Part shown: piece by piece, positions 1 through 8,777 of the stretch
How the letters are laid out: each line of letters opens with the position of its first letter
Position numbering within the stretch: position 1 is the stretch's first letter
NCBI GenBank assembly: GCA_945875915.1
Contig: CAMCMT010000007.1
Span: forward strand, 1 to 64,000
Reading direction: 5' to 3'
DNA: 64,000 nt
From: Synechococcus sp. UW140
GTDB lineage: Bacteria > Cyanobacteriota > Cyanobacteriia > PCC-6307 > Cyanobiaceae
Notes under the pieces: generated by a model
Databases searched by the model: none
Told to the model about the DNA's origin: nothing
The model's input: only the letters and a program-made list of their open reading frames with translations
Position numbers and translations under genes: made by a program

Positions 1-1466
1 ACACCGATCTACAAAACTTCAGCGAATTACTCACTGTTGCTGCTGGAACCGTTGCAGCAGTCAACGATGGCGCTGCAACCTTTGCTGTGTCAGGTAACGC
101 CCTGGTAGGCCAAGTCCTCACCGTTGCTAAAACAACGGACGATCCTGATGGCAATGGCACCTTTACCTACCAGTGGCAATCATCAACCGATGGCAGCACC
201 TGGGGCACCATCGGCACCAATGCTGCCACCTATACCCTCACCGCTCTTGAGCAGAGCAAGCAGATCCGGGTTCGGGTCTCCTACACCGATCTACAAAACT
301 TCAGCGAATTACTCACTGTTGCTGCTGGAACCGTTGCAGCAGTCAACGATGGCGCTGCAACCTTTGCTGTTTCAGGTAACGCCCTGGTAGGTCAAGTCCT
401 CACCGTTGCTAAAACAACGGATGATCCGGATGGCAATGGCACCTTTACCTACCAGTGGCAATCCTCAACCGATGGCAGCACCTGGGGCACCATCGGCACC
501 AATACTGCCACCTATACCGTCGCTGCTCTTGAGCAGAGCAAGCAGATCCGGGTTCGGGTCTCCTACACCGATCTACAAAACTTCAGCGAATTACTCACTG
601 TTGCTGCTGGAACCGTTGCAGCAGTCAACGATGGCGCTGCATCCTTTGCTGTTTCAGGTAACGCCCTGGTAGGTCAAGTCCTCACCGTTGCGAAAACAGT
701 TGATGATCCGGATGGCAATGGCACCTTTACCTACCAGTGGCAATCATCAACGGATGGCAGCACCTGGGGCACAATAGGCACCAATACTGCCACCTATACC
801 CTCACCGCTCTTGAGCAGAGCAAGCAGGTCCGGGTTCGGGTCTCCTACACCGATCTACAAAACTTCAGCGAATTACTCACTGTTCCCGCCGGAACCGTTG
901 CAGCAGTCAACGATGGGGCGGCTACCTTTGCTGTTTCAGGTATCACCCAGGTAGGCCAAGTCCTTACCGTTGCTAAAACAACGGATGACCCGGATGGCAA
1001 TGGCGCCTTTGCTTACCAGTGGCAATCATCAACGAATGGCAGCACCTGGGTCAACATCGGCGCCAATGCTGCCACCTATACCCTTGCTGGCACAGAACAA
1101 GCAAAACAAATTCGTGTTCAGATTTCCTATACCGATGCCCAAAACTTCAGCGAATCACTCACTGTTGCGGCTGGAACCGTTGCAGCAGTCAACGATGGCG
1201 CTGCATCCTTTGCTGTGTCAGGTAACGCCCTGGTAGGCCAAGTCCTCACCGTTGCTAAAACAGCGGATGATCCTGATGGCAATGGCACCTTTACCTACCA
1301 GTGGCAATCATCAACGGATGGCAGCACCTGGGGCACCATCGGCACCAATGCTTCTACCTATACTCTCACCGCTCTTGAGCAGAGCAAGCAGATCCGGGTT
1401 CGGGTCTCCTACTCCGATCTACAAAACTTCAGCGAATTACTCACATTTGCTGCCGGAACCGTCCCT
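1..1466 (+). repeat. 282-bp in-frame tandem repeat array
   Basis: A 282-bp (94-codon) unit is repeated head to tail. Units start at 87, 369, 651, 933 and 1215, with a partial copy before 87 and a shortened last copy that ends near 1466. Units 1, 2, 3 and 5 are almost identical at the DNA level. The unit at 933-1214 is clearly more diverged (ITQVGQVL start, NGAFAYQW, AGTEQAKQ). This pattern suggests recent duplication or gene conversion, and the copy number could be wrong in a short-read assembly. Confidence 0.95.
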
Positions 1467-2933
1467 GTATACGAAGCTCGAGATCTTACTTACACTTCAA
1501 GCACAGGCCAAACAATGTCAGCCCGACTGGCAACTACTTCTGGTAGTTTCGATGGTGCTGTGGCCCTAAAACGACTGGAGACTGCCCCCAGCTATGCAGA
1601 GCAGAATGCAAAGCTCTCAATCGGCAAAACGGGTATCAATTTCTCGCTTAATCTAGATCCTGCTAGCAATAGTAAAACTGCCAAATTGGCAGTAGACTTA
1701 GCTCCTCTCCTTGATGGTGTCATTACCACTCAAAAGCGGCTTGCCTATTTTGTGTATAGCACTCCCGTCGGCCTGGCTGCGCCGATAGCGACGCCCTTCA
1801 CCTATGACCCGGTGAAGAAAGCAGGCGCCCGCTTCTATGACCTCGATGGCAATGGCTCCGCCGACACCGCCGATCTCCAGTTCGTTGATGGAGGCTATGG
1901 CGACAAGGATGGGGCGAAAAATGGCGTTGTTGTCGATCCTTCCACCGCCGGCGCCGTGGAGATGAACGCCATCTTTACGGCCTCGGCCAATAGCCTCACC
2001 GTTGGCGATCCCACCGACACCACCTCTCCTGCCTCCCTACTGGTGCGTGCCAGCCTGAGCTCACGCTCCAGCACGGTGAACCAGATCGGCTACGTTGCCC
2101 TCAATGCAACTGAATCGCTGAGCCTGAGCTACGACCTGGTCAAGGAGCGGGGAACCCTGTTGTTTGGCACTTTGTCAAACAACGATGTGCCAGACACCAC
2201 AAAGATGAGCTTCCAGCGGGACATCAACCTGATCAATGGTCAGAAGTTGATGTTCTTTGAAGTGGTGGACAACACCCTAGAAGCCCTGCTCAAGGGCGGC
2301 AGCCTCGACGCCAGCTTCCGCACCCTTGATGTCACCAAGCTGACTGACAGCAGCGCCACCGCAGCCAAGGGTGGCAGCAGCTTGAACCTTTTCTTGAGCA
2401 GCGGTGTGTCCGGACTTGGTGAGTTGATCTCCAGCCAGATGGGTGATGCACCTGTGTTTGACTTCAGTAGTCTTTCAGGCCAAACCCTCACCGGTGATGT
2501 GTTGATTGCCCGCGAGGCGTCCTACGACTCCACGATCGGCTTTTACAAACTGGAGCGCACTGATGGTGCCGTACGCGACAGCCTTACCAATAGTCTGGTC
2601 CTGCCCGGGCAGGTCGGGTATACAGCAGCCGCCTTGCGTAGTACCAACCTATTCAGCGGTTTTGGCAGCCTGGCCACCGCTAACCGCACAAACAAGACTG
2701 CGGACTTGGCGGCCTTTAAGGACGCTGGCCTACTGGCCCCCTTCGCCAGGGTGGCTAACACCGGCGAGACCTACTTCTCCTTCTCTGCTGCCAACAGCGA
2801 TGGCCTCAGTCATTTCCGGGTGCTTAGTTCAGGAGTTCTGGGCTTAGAGGACATTAAAGGCGGAGGCGACCGCGACTTTGATGACCTGATTATCGGCTTT
2901 AACTTCAAGCTAAGTACGGGCACATTGGCCTGA
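1..2933 (+). CDS. Large repeat protein with C-terminal DUF4114-like domain (5' end outside window)
   Basis: The frame is open from base 3, so the gene starts before the window. The visible part begins with near-identical 94-residue modules (QWQSSTDGSTW, IRVRVSYTD, TVAAVNDGAA) that look like beta-sandwich adhesin repeats. After about base 1466 the sequence is unique. It includes an EF-hand-like loop (DLDGNGSADTAD, near base 1840) and ends with GGGDRDFDDLIIGF, the signature I associate with DUF4114, a domain common at the C-terminus of exported cyanobacterial proteins. No RTX nonapeptides are seen. The protein is probably a surface or secreted adhesin exported by a type I system; that role is inferred from architecture. 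The stop codon is followed by about 600 bases without a clear gene. Confidence 0.8.
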   Translation, partial: TDLQNFSELLTVAAGTVAAVNDGAATFAVSGNALVGQVLTVAKTTDDPDGNGTFTYQWQSSTDGSTWGTIGTNAATYTLTALEQSKQIRVRVSYTDLQNFSELLTVAAGTVAAVNDGAATFAVSGNALVGQVLTVAKTTDDPDGNGTFTYQWQSSTDGSTWGTIGTNTATYTVAALEQSKQIRVRVSYTDLQNFSELLTVAAGTVAAVNDGAASFAVSGNALVGQVLTVAKTVDDPDGNGTFTYQWQSSTDGSTWGTIGTNTATYTLTALEQSKQVRVRVSYTDLQNFSELLTVPAGTVAAVNDGAATFAVSGITQVGQVLTVAKTTDDPDGNGAFAYQWQSSTNGSTWVNIGANAATYTLAGTEQAKQIRVQISYTDAQNFSESLTVAAGTVAAVNDGAASFAVSGNALVGQVLTVAKTADDPDGNGTFTYQWQSSTDGSTWGTIGTNASTYTLTALEQSKQIRVRVSYSDLQNFSELLTFAAGTVPVYEARDLTYTSSTGQTMSARLATTSGSFDGAVALKRLETAPSYAEQNAKLSIGKTGINFSLNLDPASNSKTAKLAVDLAPLLDGVITTQKRLAYFVYSTPVGLAAPIATPFTYDPVKKAGARFYDLDGNGSADTADLQFVDGGYGDKDGAKNGVVVDPSTAGAVEMNAIFTASANSLTVGDPTDTTSPASLLVRASLSSRSSTVNQIGYVALNATESLSLSYDLVKERGTLLFGTLSNNDVPDTTKMSFQRDINLINGQKLMFFEVVDNTLEALLKGGSLDASFRTLDVTKLTDSSATAAKGGSSLNLFLSSGVSGLGELISSQMGDAPVFDFSSLSGQTLTGDVLIAREASYDSTIGFYKLERTDGAVRDSLTNSLVLPGQVGYTAAALRSTNLFSGFGSLATANRTNKTADLAAFKDAGLLAPFARVANTGETYFSFSAANSDGLSHFRVLSSGVLGLEDIKGGGDRDFDDLIIGFNFKLSTGTLA

Positions 2934-3452
2934 TCGTTCAGTAAAATACGATATCTTTTATGTTTATGTAGCACACCCTGCTCGGCGCCTTTACAACTAA
3001 GGGGCCTCAACCGCCCTCGCTGCCGCTACCGCTGGTTGCTGACGGCTGGAATCTGCTCGCTGGCACGGGGGCCAGTCGCATCCAGGTCCGTACCTGCCCC
3101 AGGGCAGCAAGGAACACGATGCCGACTTCCCTGAAGCGCCTGGCCAATTCCCGGCCGAGCGGCATTGTCCGAGATGCCATGCGGACCTATGCCGGGATGC
3201 TGGCTTCAGTGCAGTGGCGCGACCTCCCGGTTTCCTTGGCGGGGGTGCTCAGCAATGGGGATGGCCTCAGGACCTGGGCGTGTTCTTGTTCCTAGCCGAC
3301 CTGCTGGCGTTGCGTGATCGCATGGCCTTGGCGCTGGTGCTGCCAGCCGAGCACCGCTAGCCGTCATGGGGGCACCGGCAGGAGGCGATCTAACGCAGTG
3401 ATCGGCTTCTGGATTGACGCTGGAGGTGTCGGAGAGAACAGGCTTTAACCAG
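2934..3452. other. Gene-poor spacer, possibly decayed coding sequence
   Basis: I recognise no gene in this stretch. A stop-free frame runs from about 3043 to 3360 on the plus strand without a start codon near its beginning. A 58-codon ATG frame begins at 3119 but resembles nothing I know. GC content stays high, so this could be eroded coding DNA. I cannot assign a function. Confidence 0.4.
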
Positions 3453-3509
3453 CCTGCTGGCCAGGCCTAGCCAGCAGGCCTAGGCTATGGACTTACAAGG
3501 CGTAAGTCC
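3453..3509. promoter_or_regulatory. Two inverted repeats before the toxin-antitoxin pair
   Basis: The first repeat is CCTGCTGGC (3453-3461) and GCCAGCAGG (3470-3478), a perfect 9-bp match with an 8-base spacer. The second is GGACTTAC (3489-3496) and GTAAGTCC (3502-3509), a perfect 8-bp match with a 5-base spacer, ending 20 bases before the antitoxin start. Antitoxins of this class usually repress their own operon through palindromes, so these are candidate operators; binding itself is inferred. No T-run follows either repeat. Confidence 0.5.
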
Positions 3510-3529
3510 GCCCGAATCGGGCCTGTGGC

Positions 3530-3868
3530 ATGACTGGTTCCCCCTATCGCGTCACCGCCGCGCAAATCGGCAACTCCTCCGGCCTGCGCCTACCGGCGGC
3601 CTTCTACCGGGACCATCCCCAGTTCCAGGGAGCACCCGGCCAGGTGGAAGTGCTAAGTGGCAACACCCTGCTGCTACGCCTTGAACCCCAGGTTCAAGCG
3701 GATACCGAGCTAGAGGACGAGTCGTTGCTTCTGGGCCTGTTCCTCGACTTCCTGACTCGCCAGGCGTTGATGGGAGACCCTGGGCCGCGCTCCTATACCG
3801 AGGCCATGGCCGCAGACGATGACGCGCTGCTGGCAGAAGTGGAGGTGGATGACATCGAACCGGCATGA
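3530..3868 (+). CDS. PrlF/MazE-like antitoxin of a type II toxin-antitoxin pair
   Basis: The protein has 112 residues. Residues 4-52 (YRVTAAQIGNSSGLRLPAAF, later GNTLLLRL) look like an AbrB-type swapped-hairpin DNA-binding fold. The acidic C-terminal half (ALLAEVEVDDIEPA) would fit the toxin-wrapping segment. The stop overlaps the toxin start in an ATGA, so the two are translationally coupled. The known partner of YhaV toxins is the AbrB-fold antitoxin PrlF, which fits. Two inverted repeats lie just upstream. The fold call is by pattern only; the identity of the neighbour makes it firmer. Confidence 0.75.
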   Translation: MTGSPYRVTAAQIGNSSGLRLPAAFYRDHPQFQGAPGQVEVLSGNTLLLRLEPQVQADTELEDESLLLGLFLDFLTRQALMGDPGPRSYTEAMAADDDALLAEVEVDDIEPA

Positions 3869-4323
3869 GTGCACCGCTAGTTCGCCATGGCTGGGAGATC
3901 GCCTTCCAGCCCCAGTTATTTGCCGCCCAGTACGACGAACTTAAAGCCGAGGTGCGGCGCCTAAAACTTGAACTTGATGCTCAGAGCTTTGTCCAGCACC
4001 CCAGGGTCAAACTGCTGGCAGCGGGGATGGCGGGGATCAAGGAGCAGATTGCCCTAGATCCCTACGCCAGCCGCTTTTCACTAAGCGGCCCTTTGCGGCG
4101 CTATGGCCGGCTGAAGGGGCTGGGACATCCCGATCGGTATCGCCTTTTCTTTCGGCCCTTTGAGGCCGAAAGGCGAAAATTACTGCTGATTCTCTGGCTC
4201 GGCTTTCCGCGCAAAGATGGCGATCGCAAGGATTGCTACGCCGTCTTCCAGCAGATGGTGCAGCGAGGGGATCTACCCCAGGACTGGGAGAGTTTAGAGG
4301 TGGAGATTAAGGGCACTAAATGA
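3865..4323 (+). CDS. yhaV: YhaV-family toxin (RelE-like ribonuclease)
   Basis: The 152-residue protein matches the YhaV family in length and in its conserved blocks: the N-terminal GWEIAFQP..F..QYDEL, then DRYRLFFRPF, LLLILWLGFPRKDGDRKDCYAVF and the end block RGDLPQDWESL. YhaV is a ribonuclease that cleaves mRNA and blocks translation until neutralised by PrlF. The gene appears intact, starts inside the antitoxin stop codon (ATGA) and is probably functional. The region looks accessory, consistent with horizontal spread of such modules. Confidence 0.85.
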   Translation: MSAPLVRHGWEIAFQPQLFAAQYDELKAEVRRLKLELDAQSFVQHPRVKLLAAGMAGIKEQIALDPYASRFSLSGPLRRYGRLKGLGHPDRYRLFFRPFEAERRKLLLILWLGFPRKDGDRKDCYAVFQQMVQRGDLPQDWESLEVEIKGTK

Positions 4324-4470
4324 GACCAGATTCTCATCAATCGTCAGTTTTCGTGGAATCAGGCCCAGCCAGCTCGGCGCCAACCCCAAGCCGTCCGCGC
4401 GCCGATTCACTTCATCCCCAGGGCAGCAATGGGCTTGCATCAAGGACCAGGCCCCATGGGGGACCATCCC

Positions 4471-5019
4471 CTAAGGGCTTGGCAAATAGGAAGAATTCTT
4501 GGCCGTCGGCACCACCAGGTGGGGGGAGCCGGCACAGAAGTCCTCATTTTTCATATAAACGGCTGATGTTGTGATCCCCGTGGCGTCCGCGCTCTGGATC
4601 GTCATAATCACGTCCAGCTTGCAGTAGTCGTTACTGCCCATTTTTCCTTTCCAATTAAAAGAAGCTTCTTTGCCTGGCTTGATTCCAGAGCCCAGATCAA
4701 AGTGCCAAATTTGCTTATAGCGGCCGTTGTAGCCCGCTGGAATAACAGGTGTTTTACAGCTCACCAGGTCATACTTGTCAACCAGGGCATCCGGATTTCC
4801 CTTGTTGGCAGCGGCAAAGGCCTCCTGGAAAGCGGCGGCCGTGTCGGCCACAATGCCTGGGCCAGCCTGCAATTTGCAGATCGTGGCGCCCGTTGTATTT
4901 TTAACAACAAAGGGATAATCGCCTGCAGCAAGCGCCCCTTGCAAAAGACCAACACCAACGGTTGCACCGGCGAAGACCAACTTCAGACAAGTCGACTTCA
5001 CTGTTGATTGATTAGGCAC
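4471..5019 (-). CDS. Secreted protein of unknown function
   Basis: The 182-residue product starts with GTG and carries a clear signal peptide (LVFAGATVGVGLLQGALA, cleavage expected near residue 31). The mature part has four cysteines (TICKLQ, LVSCKTP, DYCKLD, EDFCAGS), suggesting disulfides in the periplasm or outside. I do not recognise the family. It stands alone: the YhaV gene converges on it and selO lies downstream on the same strand after 150 bases more of spacer upstream of this gene. Confidence 0.6.
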   Translation of the reverse strand: MPNQSTVKSTCLKLVFAGATVGVGLLQGALAAGDYPFVVKNTTGATICKLQAGPGIVADTAAAFQEAFAAANKGNPDALVDKYDLVSCKTPVIPAGYNGRYKQIWHFDLGSGIKPGKEASFNWKGKMGSNDYCKLDVIMTIQSADATGITTSAVYMKNEDFCAGSPHLVVPTAKNSSYLPSP

Positions 5020-5172
5020 TAATTAGTTTTAGAGCGACACGAACGATCTTAGCAAAGGGGGCAGCCTTCTCAAGCAGAAACAAAGCATTCGGCGACTGCA
5101 CGCCCTACTGCCATTAGACCCGTTTAACCAAGCCAGGTTGGGGGCAAATACCCAATCTAAAGCCCCGAATAA

Positions 5173-6645
5173 TCAGGCTCGCCCCCGGGTCTGCTCCAGC
5201 CAATCCTCCAGCAGGCTCCAGTCATCGCGCTGGTCAATCGCCTCCCAGATCCGCTCAATCTCAGCGCGCACCGGGGTGACCGGCAGGTTCCAGCGGGCCA
5301 GGGTTGGGGCGATGGTTTTGGGCTGGGGCCAGGTCCGGCTCCAGGCCCACCAGGCATCCCGCCAGGCCAACCAGACGGCCCGGGGCGGGTCCGGCGCCCC
5401 GGGCACAAACGGCGCCAGGGCTTCCGCTTCCGCTGGTAAGCCAGCCAGGGCCACATGGCGCTCCAGGGAAGCGAAAAAGGAGCCGTAGGCCACCGGCCAG
5501 TCCACCAGCAACTGCAACGTCGGCAGGAGCAGATCCGGCAGCTCATCGCTGGCCAGCCAATCCTTGCCACCGGGTTCGGGCAACGCAGCGTCAAAGCCGA
5601 GCCGGCGCATCAGGCGGGAGCGGTAATGGGCGGTGTAGGCGGAACCGAAGCGCCCTAGCCGCTCCTCCAACTCCTGGCGCGGCCAGAGCATCGCCAGGGG
5701 CTCCTGCAGCAGGCGCAGGTTGTGGTGACAAATGCGTGGCTGCTGGCCGTAGGCATAAAGGGAGGTTTGGTCGAAATAGGCGGCGGTGAACCCTGGATCC
5801 CAGCTGTCTAAAAAGGCAAACGGTCCGTAATCAAAGCTCTCACCAGCCAGCGACATGTTGTCGGTATTGAGCACCCCATGGGTGAAGCCAGCCACCATCC
5901 ATTCGGCCGCCAGGCGGGCCACCCGCTCCACCAGTTCGCCATAGAGGGCCAGGCCCCGATCCTCCGCTTCGAGCCGATTGAGCTGGGGGTAATAGGTGGC
6001 CTGCACATGGCGCCACAGGCGCTCCAGTTGCTGGGGCTCACGCCGATGCAGCAGCCGTTCGCAGCTGCCAAAACGCAGGTGGGTGCGGGCCAGGCGCACC
6101 ATCACCGAACTGCGGGTGGGCGAGGGTTCATCGCCGCGCCAGAGGTCTTCGCCGGTTTCCACCAGGCTGAGGGTGCGGCTCGTGCTGACCCCCAAGCGAT
6201 GCAGGGCCTCCCCGGCAATGATCTCACGCACGCCACCTTTCAGCGTCAGTCGGCCATCGCCGCCCCGGCTCCAGGGGGTGGTGCCGCTGCCCTTGCTGCC
6301 CAGGTCCTGGAGATCGCCACAGATATCGCGCAGCTGGCCATAAAGGAAGCCGCGACCATCGCCGAGAAAGGGGTTGTAGGTGCCGAACTGGGTGCCGTGA
6401 TAACGCAGGGCCAACAGCGGCTGGCGCGCCTCGAAGCGGCCATAGGCCGCCTCAAAATCCCGATCCGCCACGGCGGCCGGATCGAGCCCCAACTGCTCCA
6501 GCAGGGCGTCATTGCGAAAGCGAAGCCGAGTCTGGGGGAAGGCTGCCGCTTCCACCCCATCCCAATAGGCATCGCCCAGACCTTCGATCGAGGGCTCAAA
6601 GGGCAAGGCCAGCAGGGGATTGGCGGCGCAATCGGCGGCAGACAT
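5173..6645 (-). CDS. selO: Protein adenylyltransferase SelO (YdiU/UPF0061)
   Basis: SelO is a kinase-fold enzyme that transfers AMP to protein hydroxyl groups. The 490-residue product has the family hallmarks: RYHGTQFGTYNPFLGDGRG, DLGSKGSGTTPWSRGGDGR, the lysine block LTLKGGVREI and GVLNTDNMSLAGESFDYGP with the metal-binding residues. The ATG at 6645 was chosen over a TTG ten codons upstream because the next residues (NPLLALPF..) match the usual start. No C-terminal CxxC pair, found in some bacterial SelO proteins, is present. Confidence 0.93.
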   Translation of the reverse strand: MSAADCAANPLLALPFEPSIEGLGDAYWDGVEAAAFPQTRLRFRNDALLEQLGLDPAAVADRDFEAAYGRFEARQPLLALRYHGTQFGTYNPFLGDGRGFLYGQLRDICGDLQDLGSKGSGTTPWSRGGDGRLTLKGGVREIIAGEALHRLGVSTSRTLSLVETGEDLWRGDEPSPTRSSVMVRLARTHLRFGSCERLLHRREPQQLERLWRHVQATYYPQLNRLEAEDRGLALYGELVERVARLAAEWMVAGFTHGVLNTDNMSLAGESFDYGPFAFLDSWDPGFTAAYFDQTSLYAYGQQPRICHHNLRLLQEPLAMLWPRQELEERLGRFGSAYTAHYRSRLMRRLGFDAALPEPGGKDWLASDELPDLLLPTLQLLVDWPVAYGSFFASLERHVALAGLPAEAEALAPFVPGAPDPPRAVWLAWRDAWWAWSRTWPQPKTIAPTLARWNLPVTPVRAEIERIWEAIDQRDDWSLLEDWLEQTRGRA

Positions 6646-6745
6646 CGGTAGGGGGCGGGGTCCAGGTGCCAGCAAAGGGCGTGAACCACCCCAGACCCCT
6701 TGACCCTAGGGAGAGCCGCGCCCAGCCAGGGTCACCGATTGGGTC

Positions 6746-6928
6746 GTGGCAGGATCAGGCTTCCTTGCCCATGGACGCGTGGCGAACAACAACGGCTCGG
6801 CGCGACCCGTCCTGGTCACCCTGCTGGTGGCCCTCGGTGTGGTGGGCGGCCTGGCCCTGCTGGCCTGGCTGGGCATCGTGATGCTCGATCTCAAGCACCT
6901 CAACACCGGTGGGTTCACGTTGCCTTGA
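6746..6928 (+). CDS. Small single-span membrane protein
   Basis: A 60-codon frame starts with GTG at 6746; a second GTG at 6779 would give 49 residues and is equally possible. It encodes one strong hydrophobic segment (VLVTLLVALGVVGGLALLAWLGIVML) with a short polar N-terminus and the tail DLKHLNTGGFTLP. It lies alone between selO and the MNT pair, transcribed away from selO. No family was recognised. Small proteins of this type are common in picocyanobacteria but poorly studied. Confidence 0.45.
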   Translation: MAGSGFLAHGRVANNNGSARPVLVTLLVALGVVGGLALLAWLGIVMLDLKHLNTGGFTLP

Positions 6929-7044
6929 CGTTGGCTGGGGGCACTCCCAACCGAATGACTCGGCTGCCCTAGGGATGAACTTCTATCCCCCGAGTTCCCA
7001 AGGGGCTGATCGAGGAACCTCTACGAACTTGCGACTTTTGGGGG

Positions 7045-7392
7045 TTAGGACCGATCGCCGCGGCTATAAAAAAGCGTCCCAACCCGCTGGATGTGATCAA
7101 TCAGCTCGGGAGACTGCAGGGACGATTGCAAGGAAAGATCAAAGCGCCAGGGCAAAAGGAGATCATCCAGGGCACCATCAAGTCGAGCCAGGGTGCGGGC
7201 ATCAAGGCCGTCTCCGGCAAGGGTGAGATCAATATCAGACCCGGGCCGGTGGCTGCCCAGGGCCCTAGATCCGTAGAGGGTTGCCGTCTCGATGGCCGGG
7301 AATGTGGCCAGCGCGTCTTTGATTTTCGCCACGGCGGCGGCAGGCAGACCGTGGCTGGCTGGGGTTGCCTGAGGAGTTGCCTGAACGGTCAC
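7045..7392 (-). CDS. MNT-type minimal nucleotidyltransferase
   Basis: The 115-residue protein holds the pol-beta nucleotidyltransferase core: LYGSRALGSHRPGSDIDLTL, with GS at 41-42 and the metal-binding Asp pair at 53 and 55; a third acidic residue is probably in RFDLSL. It starts with GTG, overlapping by GTGA the stop of the upstream HI0074-type frame, so the two were built as a coupled pair. MNT proteins pair with HEPN or HI0074-like partners, and several such pairs act as toxin-antitoxin modules in which MNT AMPylates the partner. Which role applies here is not shown by sequence. Confidence 0.8.
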   Translation of the reverse strand: MTVQATPQATPASHGLPAAAVAKIKDALATFPAIETATLYGSRALGSHRPGSDIDLTLAGDGLDARTLARLDGALDDLLLPWRFDLSLQSSLQSPELIDHIQRVGTLFYSRGDRS

Positions 7393-7807
7393 GGCCGGCG
7401 CTCCCAGTCCTGCAACTGCGTCTCCAGCCCCTGGAAGGCATCGATGTAACGGCTCACCACCGCTGTGACAATCTCCTGCACGGTGGCTTCGTCGTAGGTG
7501 TGGGGCTGAGGTTGCGGTGGCGGATCATCTCCATCCAGGCCTCGCCATCGCTGATCAGCCCTTGGGCGAAGGCTTCCCGGGTGGTATCGCGAGAGCCATA
7601 CAACTCCTCGATGCCCTGGGAGGCCAGAAAATCCTTGAGGGTTTTCCAACTGAGCTCATGGGTGAACTCAAAGGCCTGGATCAATCCCTGGCGCTCTAAA
7701 TCGCTGAGGGTGCGTTGGCCTGAGAGATCAACAGCCTCAACCAACCGCGCCAGGGCTCGGCGGAAATTGCTTGAGCGCTGGCGCCAGCGAACGTCATGAC
7801 CTGTCAT
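7389..7807 (-). pseudogene. HI0074-family MNT partner, frameshifted
   Basis: The N-terminal frame (7454-7807) encodes the family blocks LIQAFEFTHELSWKTLKDFL, DTTREAFAQGLISDGEAWMEMIRHRN and then runs into nonsense (PTPTTKPPCRRL). The expected continuation, PHTYDEATVQEIV...YIDAFQGL, is in another frame that ends at 7389. The switch maps to a C run on the coding strand (7502-7505, four C); a fifth C would restore RNLSPHTYDE. The downstream frame still overlaps the MNT start by GTGA. It could be a real one-base loss, a phase-variable tract or a sequencing error. Confidence 0.75.
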
Positions 7808-7816
7808 GGCTCCAGG

Positions 7817-8701
7817 TTAGGGGGCGGACCTCTGCGTGCCAGTGGTTTCGCCCTCGACACGCCTTACCAATTTGACAACAGAAATCTCCGGACGGCAATT
7901 AAAGCGCAAGCCATGCACATTACCTAGGCCGGCTGTCACATGAATCCAACGATTGCCATAGGCGCACAAACCCACAAGAAACGCCTTATCTTTGATGGGC
8001 GCAAACGGCGCCCCCAGGAGCGGCAGCCTAAATTGGCCGCCATGGGTGTGGCCAGACAGCATTAAATCCCAATTTAAGGCCCCAAGCTTGGCCTTGGAAT
8101 CGGGATTATGGGAGAGCAAGAGCTTGAGATCAGCGTTGGCAGTATTAAATGCCTCCTGAATCGCTTCCGGCTCACAATTACGAGCCCACAAATCGCCCAT
8201 ACCGCCAATCGCAATGGCCACTCCCCTGACATTGATCAGGGTCCAGTCGTTCTCTAGGTAGTGGATACCTGCCTCCTCCAGCAAACGCTTGATCGGCCCG
8301 GTTGTTGCGTAACCGGCCATGGCCTGGGCCCATGGGCCGCCGTCATGGTTGCCGGGGCAGGAGAGGGTGGGGGCTGCCTGGGGCAGCAACTTCAAGATCT
8401 CCAGAAAACGTTCATCGTCGATTCTGGTTGTGATGTAGTCACCAGTCAGCAAGATTAAATCTGGCTGCTCGTTGATAGCCCTTTGCAGCGAGCGCCTTAA
8501 ATAGCGCAAGGAGACCGCATCGGAATGGTGCAGGTCTGACAACTGCAGGATTGTGATCCCGTCCGCCTCGGCCGTTGGCGGCAACAGGGCCAAGGAGATG
8601 GTGGTTGTTTTGAGCCATCGGGGCTCCACAAACCTGGCATAGCCATAGGCCAGGGCCACGACAAGGCAAGGTCCGGCAAGAACAAGCAGCTCTGGGGACA
8701 C
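7817..8701 (-). CDS. YkuE-like metallophosphoesterase
   Basis: This 294-residue calcineurin-like phosphoesterase shows the metal-site motifs in order: LSDLHHSD, LLTGDYIT, CPGNHDGG, LLSHNPD and SGHTHGGQFRLP. The N-terminus has a hydrophobic segment (LLVLAGPCLVVALAYGYA), so it is probably membrane-anchored or exported. The layout is that of the YkuE/UDP-2,3-diacylglucosamine-like group, whose members often act on lipid or nucleotide phosphoesters; the substrate here is unknown. It starts with GTG, and its stop is 9 bases from the start of the frameshifted HI0074-type gene. Confidence 0.85.
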   Translation of the reverse strand: MSPELLVLAGPCLVVALAYGYARFVEPRWLKTTTISLALLPPTAEADGITILQLSDLHHSDAVSLRYLRRSLQRAINEQPDLILLTGDYITTRIDDERFLEILKLLPQAAPTLSCPGNHDGGPWAQAMAGYATTGPIKRLLEEAGIHYLENDWTLINVRGVAIAIGGMGDLWARNCEPEAIQEAFNTANADLKLLLSHNPDSKAKLGALNWDLMLSGHTHGGQFRLPLLGAPFAPIKDKAFLVGLCAYGNRWIHVTAGLGNVHGLRFNCRPEISVVKLVRRVEGETTGTQRSAP

Positions 8702-8777
8702 TTCTATCCAAGCGCAGAACTAGATTTTAGCGCTTTAACTGAACCCTGCCAGGACGTTGCACTTTTAGCGGTTGCTT

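Noticed and set aside
3043-3360. Possible gene in the spacer before the toxin-antitoxin pair
   Set aside because: Stop-free but without a start codon, ribosome site or recognisable motif; kept only as possible remnant.
4324-4574. Frame starting at the end of the YhaV gene
   Set aside because: Low-complexity Pro/Ser-rich sequence running into the antisense of a secreted protein; no support as a gene.
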